This document shows, one piece after another, positions 4,914 through 7,606 of a stretch of DNA of 7,606 bases. The translations under genes and the position numbers were made by a program. Under the pieces are notes generated by a model. It worked only from the letters and a program-made list of their open reading frames with translations. It ran no database searches and had not been told where the DNA came from. Numbering within the stretch: the first letter of the stretch is position 1; every line of letters starts with the position of its first letter. Source of the DNA: Candidatus Zixiibacteriota bacterium (GTDB lineage Bacteria > Zixibacteria > MSB-5A5 > SM1-73); the NCBI GenBank assembly GCA_022866585.1, contig JALHUP010000371.1, positions 1-7,606 of the forward strand, read 5' to 3'.

Positions 4914-7606
4914 AACGAAAAATAGACTTTAAAAAAAGAGTGTGGCTTCGCGAAAAATTTGGGAGCCGTGTATCCTTCAACAAGATTGAACGCAAGCTCT
5001 ATGGACACGACATTGCTGCCATGCCGAGTCTATTCAAACCGCTTATAGGGAATACCACACCAGAAGCGGTGGTTCAACCGGAGACCGAGGCGGAGATCGT
5101 CGATTTAGTTCGCTGGGCTGCCACCCACAACATTCCACTTACGCCGCGCGCCAAAGCCTCATCCGGCTATGGTGGAGTAATCCCCATCAAACAGGGCGTG
5201 GTTGTCGATTTTTACCGGATGAAACTGATTCTCCGGATAGACCCTGAGGCTCAAACCGCCACCGTTGAGGCGGGTGTGGTATGGGAGGCACTGGACAAAG
5301 AATTAGCCAAGCATGGACTAACCCTGCGACTTTATCCCACCAGTTACCCGTCATCTACTGCCGGTGGCTGGTTGGCTCAAGGGGGTGCCGGGATCGGTTC
5401 CTACGAAGCCGGCTGGTACCGCGACAACGTGCTCAGCGTTAAGGTGGTATTACCTACAGGTGAGGTGCGCGAATTCTCGGATGACGAGCTGGACCTCATC
5501 GCCGACGCCGAAGGCATAACAGGTCTCATCACCCGGGTCACCCTTAAGGTTCGGCCACTTGAAGAGCTTGATGTGGTCTGTGTGGGCTGCCCGGATCCCC
5601 ATGATCTGCAGGGCTTAATAGAGTCGATCGTAGCCGCCGATTTGCCTGTTTGGTCACTGTTATTCATTAACCCTAGAATGGCTGAGCTCAAGAACCGATC
5701 GCCGCTTATGGAGCACTACGGGCACCCCGTCGAGGAGCGCGTCCTGCTTCCGGCGGCCTACATCATAACCTTAGCCTATCGCAAAAGGGATCACGGCTCA
5801 GTTATGGACAGACTGAAGGAGCTTCTCAAGTTGTGCCAGGCAGAAATCTTGAGCGAGCGCATCGCCGAACATGAGTGGAAGAACCGCTTCAAGCTGATGA
5901 TCGTCAAACGCCTCGGTCCCTCGCTGGTGCCGGCTGAAGTCGTTATTCCTCTGTCCAGCTTGGGCGACGTGATGGCCGAAATCGATGGCAAAATCAACCA
6001 GCCACTAGTCAAAGAAGGCGTAGTCATTCGGCAAAGTGCTGGTGGCAAGCCCGAAGTCGTCATCTTAGGTTTCATCCCCTCCGATCAGCGAAAGTTCAGC
6101 TATAATTTCGTCTTTGGGTTGGCGCTGACTCTGATGAAGATCGCCGAGAAGCACGGCGGTCGTCCCTATGCTACAGGCTTATACTTCTCACAGAAAGCCA
6201 ATGCCATCTTAGGCAAAGAGCGAACCGAGAGACTACGCACTTTTAAAGCGCAGATTGATCCCAAAAGGATCCTGAATCCTGGCAAGGTCATCGGCAGAGG
6301 GTTAGTCAAAAGAGTGATCAGCTTAGCCAGTGCTTTTGAGCCAATAGTTCGACCATTTGGCAACTATGTTATTACCCAAGTGGGAGAAAGGCCCAGCCGA
6401 TCGGTGCGCAACATTCCTGCGGAGGTGGCCTGGTATGCCTATGCCTGCTCTCAGTGCGGATATTGTATTGATGAGTGCGACCAGTTCTACGGTCGGGGCT
6501 GGGAGAGTCAGAGCCCGCGCGGCAAGTGGTACTGGCTGCGTGAATATATGGAAGGTCGCGAGAAATGGAGCCAGTTCATGGTAGATACGATCCTGGTCTG
6601 TACCACTTGCGAGGTGTGCAACTTGCGGTGTTCGGCATCCTTACCTATCGAACCGTCATGGATGAAATTGCGCGGCCAGCTGGTCAACGAAGAGAAAAAG
6701 ATGACCTTTCCACCCTTCGAAATGATGGCGGCGGCGCTTTCTGCCGAAGGCAACATCTGGGCCGGCTATCGTAAGGATCGATCCGCCTGGTTCCCCCAAG
6801 ATTTAGTTGCCAAGCATGGACATTACCGCAAGTCCAAGAATGTTTACTTTGCCGGCTGCACCGCAAGCTACGTGGAAAAGGATATTGCCATGGCCAGCGT
6901 GCGTTTACTCGACTCAGCAGGCGTGGACTTCACCTACTTGGGAGAAAAGGAAAATTGCTGTGCCACGCCGATGCTGGTGGCGGGTAAGTGGGATGTGTTT
7001 ATCGAAACGATGAAAAAGAACGTCCAGGCGGTCAAGGAGGCTGGCGCCGATACGGTAATCAGCTCCTGTCCTGCATGCGACATGATGTGGCGGCAAGTCT
7101 ATCCGGTCTGGGCGAAGAATCTCGGCATTGAGTATGGTATAAGAGCCAGGCATTACAGCGAGATTTTGTCAGAGAAGATTAAGGCTGGCACATTTGAGTT
7201 TCCTGCCAATGCCATGCGACCTGTGACGGTCACCTGGCATGATTCGTGCCATATTGGTCGGGTTTCAGGGGTGTATGAGCCACCAAGGGATGTGATCAAG
7301 GCTATCCCGAATGTAAAATTTGTCGAGATGAGCCATAACCGTGAGAATGCCCACTGCTGTGGCTCAGTCTTGACTCTGATTAAAGATCCTAAAGTGGCTG
7401 CTGAAATCGGCAAAGTTCGTCTGGAAGAGGCAGTTGAGGCTGGTGCAGAAAAAGTGCTGGCGCTGTGCCCGTGCTGCGAATTCCAGTTCCGAGTCACTGT
7501 CGATAAGAAGAAAGTTCCAATGGAGATCGTGGATTTAGCTCGCTTTGCCTCATCCGCACTCGGCTACGAATTCCCGGATCCGCACCCGGAAGTGCGAGCA
7601 CAGTGG
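4910..7606 (+). CDS. Fused FAD-linked oxidase / Fe-S / CCG-domain oxidoreductase (GlcD-GlcF-like), runs off the right edge
   Basis: Open for 899 codons with no stop by the window end. It is a soluble multi-cofactor dehydrogenase in which a flavin oxidises the substrate and iron-sulfur centres pass electrons on. Domains in order: FAD-binding PCMH (about 50-215, with LTPRAKASSGYGGV and PSSTAGGWLAQGGAG as the flavin-binding loops); FAD-oxidase C-terminal domain (215-460, ending in the hallmark IDPKRILNPGK, 449-459); two 4Fe-4S sites, C513/516/519/523 and C564/567/570/574; two CCG domains as in HdrD, GlpC and GlcF (C650...C683-C684...C720xxC723, and C780...C816-C817-G...C853xxC856). No signal peptide or membrane segment is seen. 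The GHxGDGNxH motif of D-lactate/glycolate dehydrogenases is not found, so the substrate is open. ATG at 4910 follows GAGGG (4896-4900). Electron transfer to ETF, quinone or a membrane partner is plausible but would depend on genes beyond the window. Confidence 0.9.
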   Translation, partial: MKRKIDFKKRVWLREKFGSRVSFNKIERKLYGHDIAAMPSLFKPLIGNTTPEAVVQPETEAEIVDLVRWAATHNIPLTPRAKASSGYGGVIPIKQGVVVDFYRMKLILRIDPEAQTATVEAGVVWEALDKELAKHGLTLRLYPTSYPSSTAGGWLAQGGAGIGSYEAGWYRDNVLSVKVVLPTGEVREFSDDELDLIADAEGITGLITRVTLKVRPLEELDVVCVGCPDPHDLQGLIESIVAADLPVWSLLFINPRMAELKNRSPLMEHYGHPVEERVLLPAAYIITLAYRKRDHGSVMDRLKELLKLCQAEILSERIAEHEWKNRFKLMIVKRLGPSLVPAEVVIPLSSLGDVMAEIDGKINQPLVKEGVVIRQSAGGKPEVVILGFIPSDQRKFSYNFVFGLALTLMKIAEKHGGRPYATGLYFSQKANAILGKERTERLRTFKAQIDPKRILNPGKVIGRGLVKRVISLASAFEPIVRPFGNYVITQVGERPSRSVRNIPAEVAWYAYACSQCGYCIDECDQFYGRGWESQSPRGKWYWLREYMEGREKWSQFMVDTILVCTTCEVCNLRCSASLPIEPSWMKLRGQLVNEEKKMTFPPFEMMAAALSAEGNIWAGYRKDRSAWFPQDLVAKHGHYRKSKNVYFAGCTASYVEKDIAMASVRLLDSAGVDFTYLGEKENCCATPMLVAGKWDVFIETMKKNVQAVKEAGADTVISSCPACDMMWRQVYPVWAKNLGIEYGIRARHYSEILSEKIKAGTFEFPANAMRPVTVTWHDSCHIGRVSGVYEPPRDVIKAIPNVKFVEMSHNRENAHCCGSVLTLIKDPKVAAEIGKVRLEEAVEAGAEKVLALCPCCEFQFRVTVDKKKVPMEIVDLARFASSALGYEFPDPHPEVRAQW

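Noticed and set aside
6508..7497. Several minus-strand open frames of 60-114 codons within the right-hand gene
   Set aside because: They are antisense to an 899-codon frame whose cofactor motifs are intact, and are expected in higher-G+C coding DNA.

Overview
The window is bacterial: it has Shine-Dalgarno (SD) sites, sigma70-type promoters, an intrinsic terminator, and the condensin subunit ScpB next to an RsuA/RluB-type pseudouridine synthase. Butyrate kinase, a hotdog thioesterase and an FAD/Fe-S oxidoreductase suggest an anaerobe or fermenter that handles acyl-CoA and organic acids. I cannot place it taxonomically with confidence. Low G+C housekeeping genes, a secreted protein of no recognised family and scattered repeat and transposase remnants would fit an uncultivated candidate-phylum bacterium, but that is inference.

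Layout. Positions 2-331 hold the last third of a butyrate kinase gene, followed by a large imperfect palindrome (398-454). scpB (472-1176, TTG start) overlaps an rluB-like rRNA pseudouridine synthase gene (1163-1876) by 14 bases, a classic chromosome-segregation/ribosome-maturation pair. From about 1877 to 2510 is a degraded region. On the minus strand it carries the helix-turn-helix head of a transposase, a perfect small hairpin exactly where the transposase similarity stops, and a second open frame (2008-2259) that reads like protein but has no start. A strong promoter (2725-2753) then drives a secreted protein gene (2918-3613) that ends in a textbook terminator (3681-3714), so this gene is its own transcription unit. 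A PaaI-like thioesterase gene (3932-4381) follows.

After a 528-base gap with a second strong promoter (4744-4772) and a possible 14-codon leader ORF, a very long gene begins at 4910 and is still open at the window edge (899 codons). It joins an FAD-binding oxidase, two CxxCxxCxxxC iron-sulfur sites and two CCG (HdrD/GlpC-type) domains in one chain, resembling a GlcD-GlcF fusion. It lacks the His-rich metal motif usual in 2-hydroxyacid dehydrogenases, so its substrate is open. Its base composition is visibly richer in G+C than that of the genes at the left.

No CRISPR array, tRNA or rRNA gene was found. The most interesting items are the fused oxidoreductase with its leader arrangement, the orphan secreted protein, and the composite remnant around 2000-2510.
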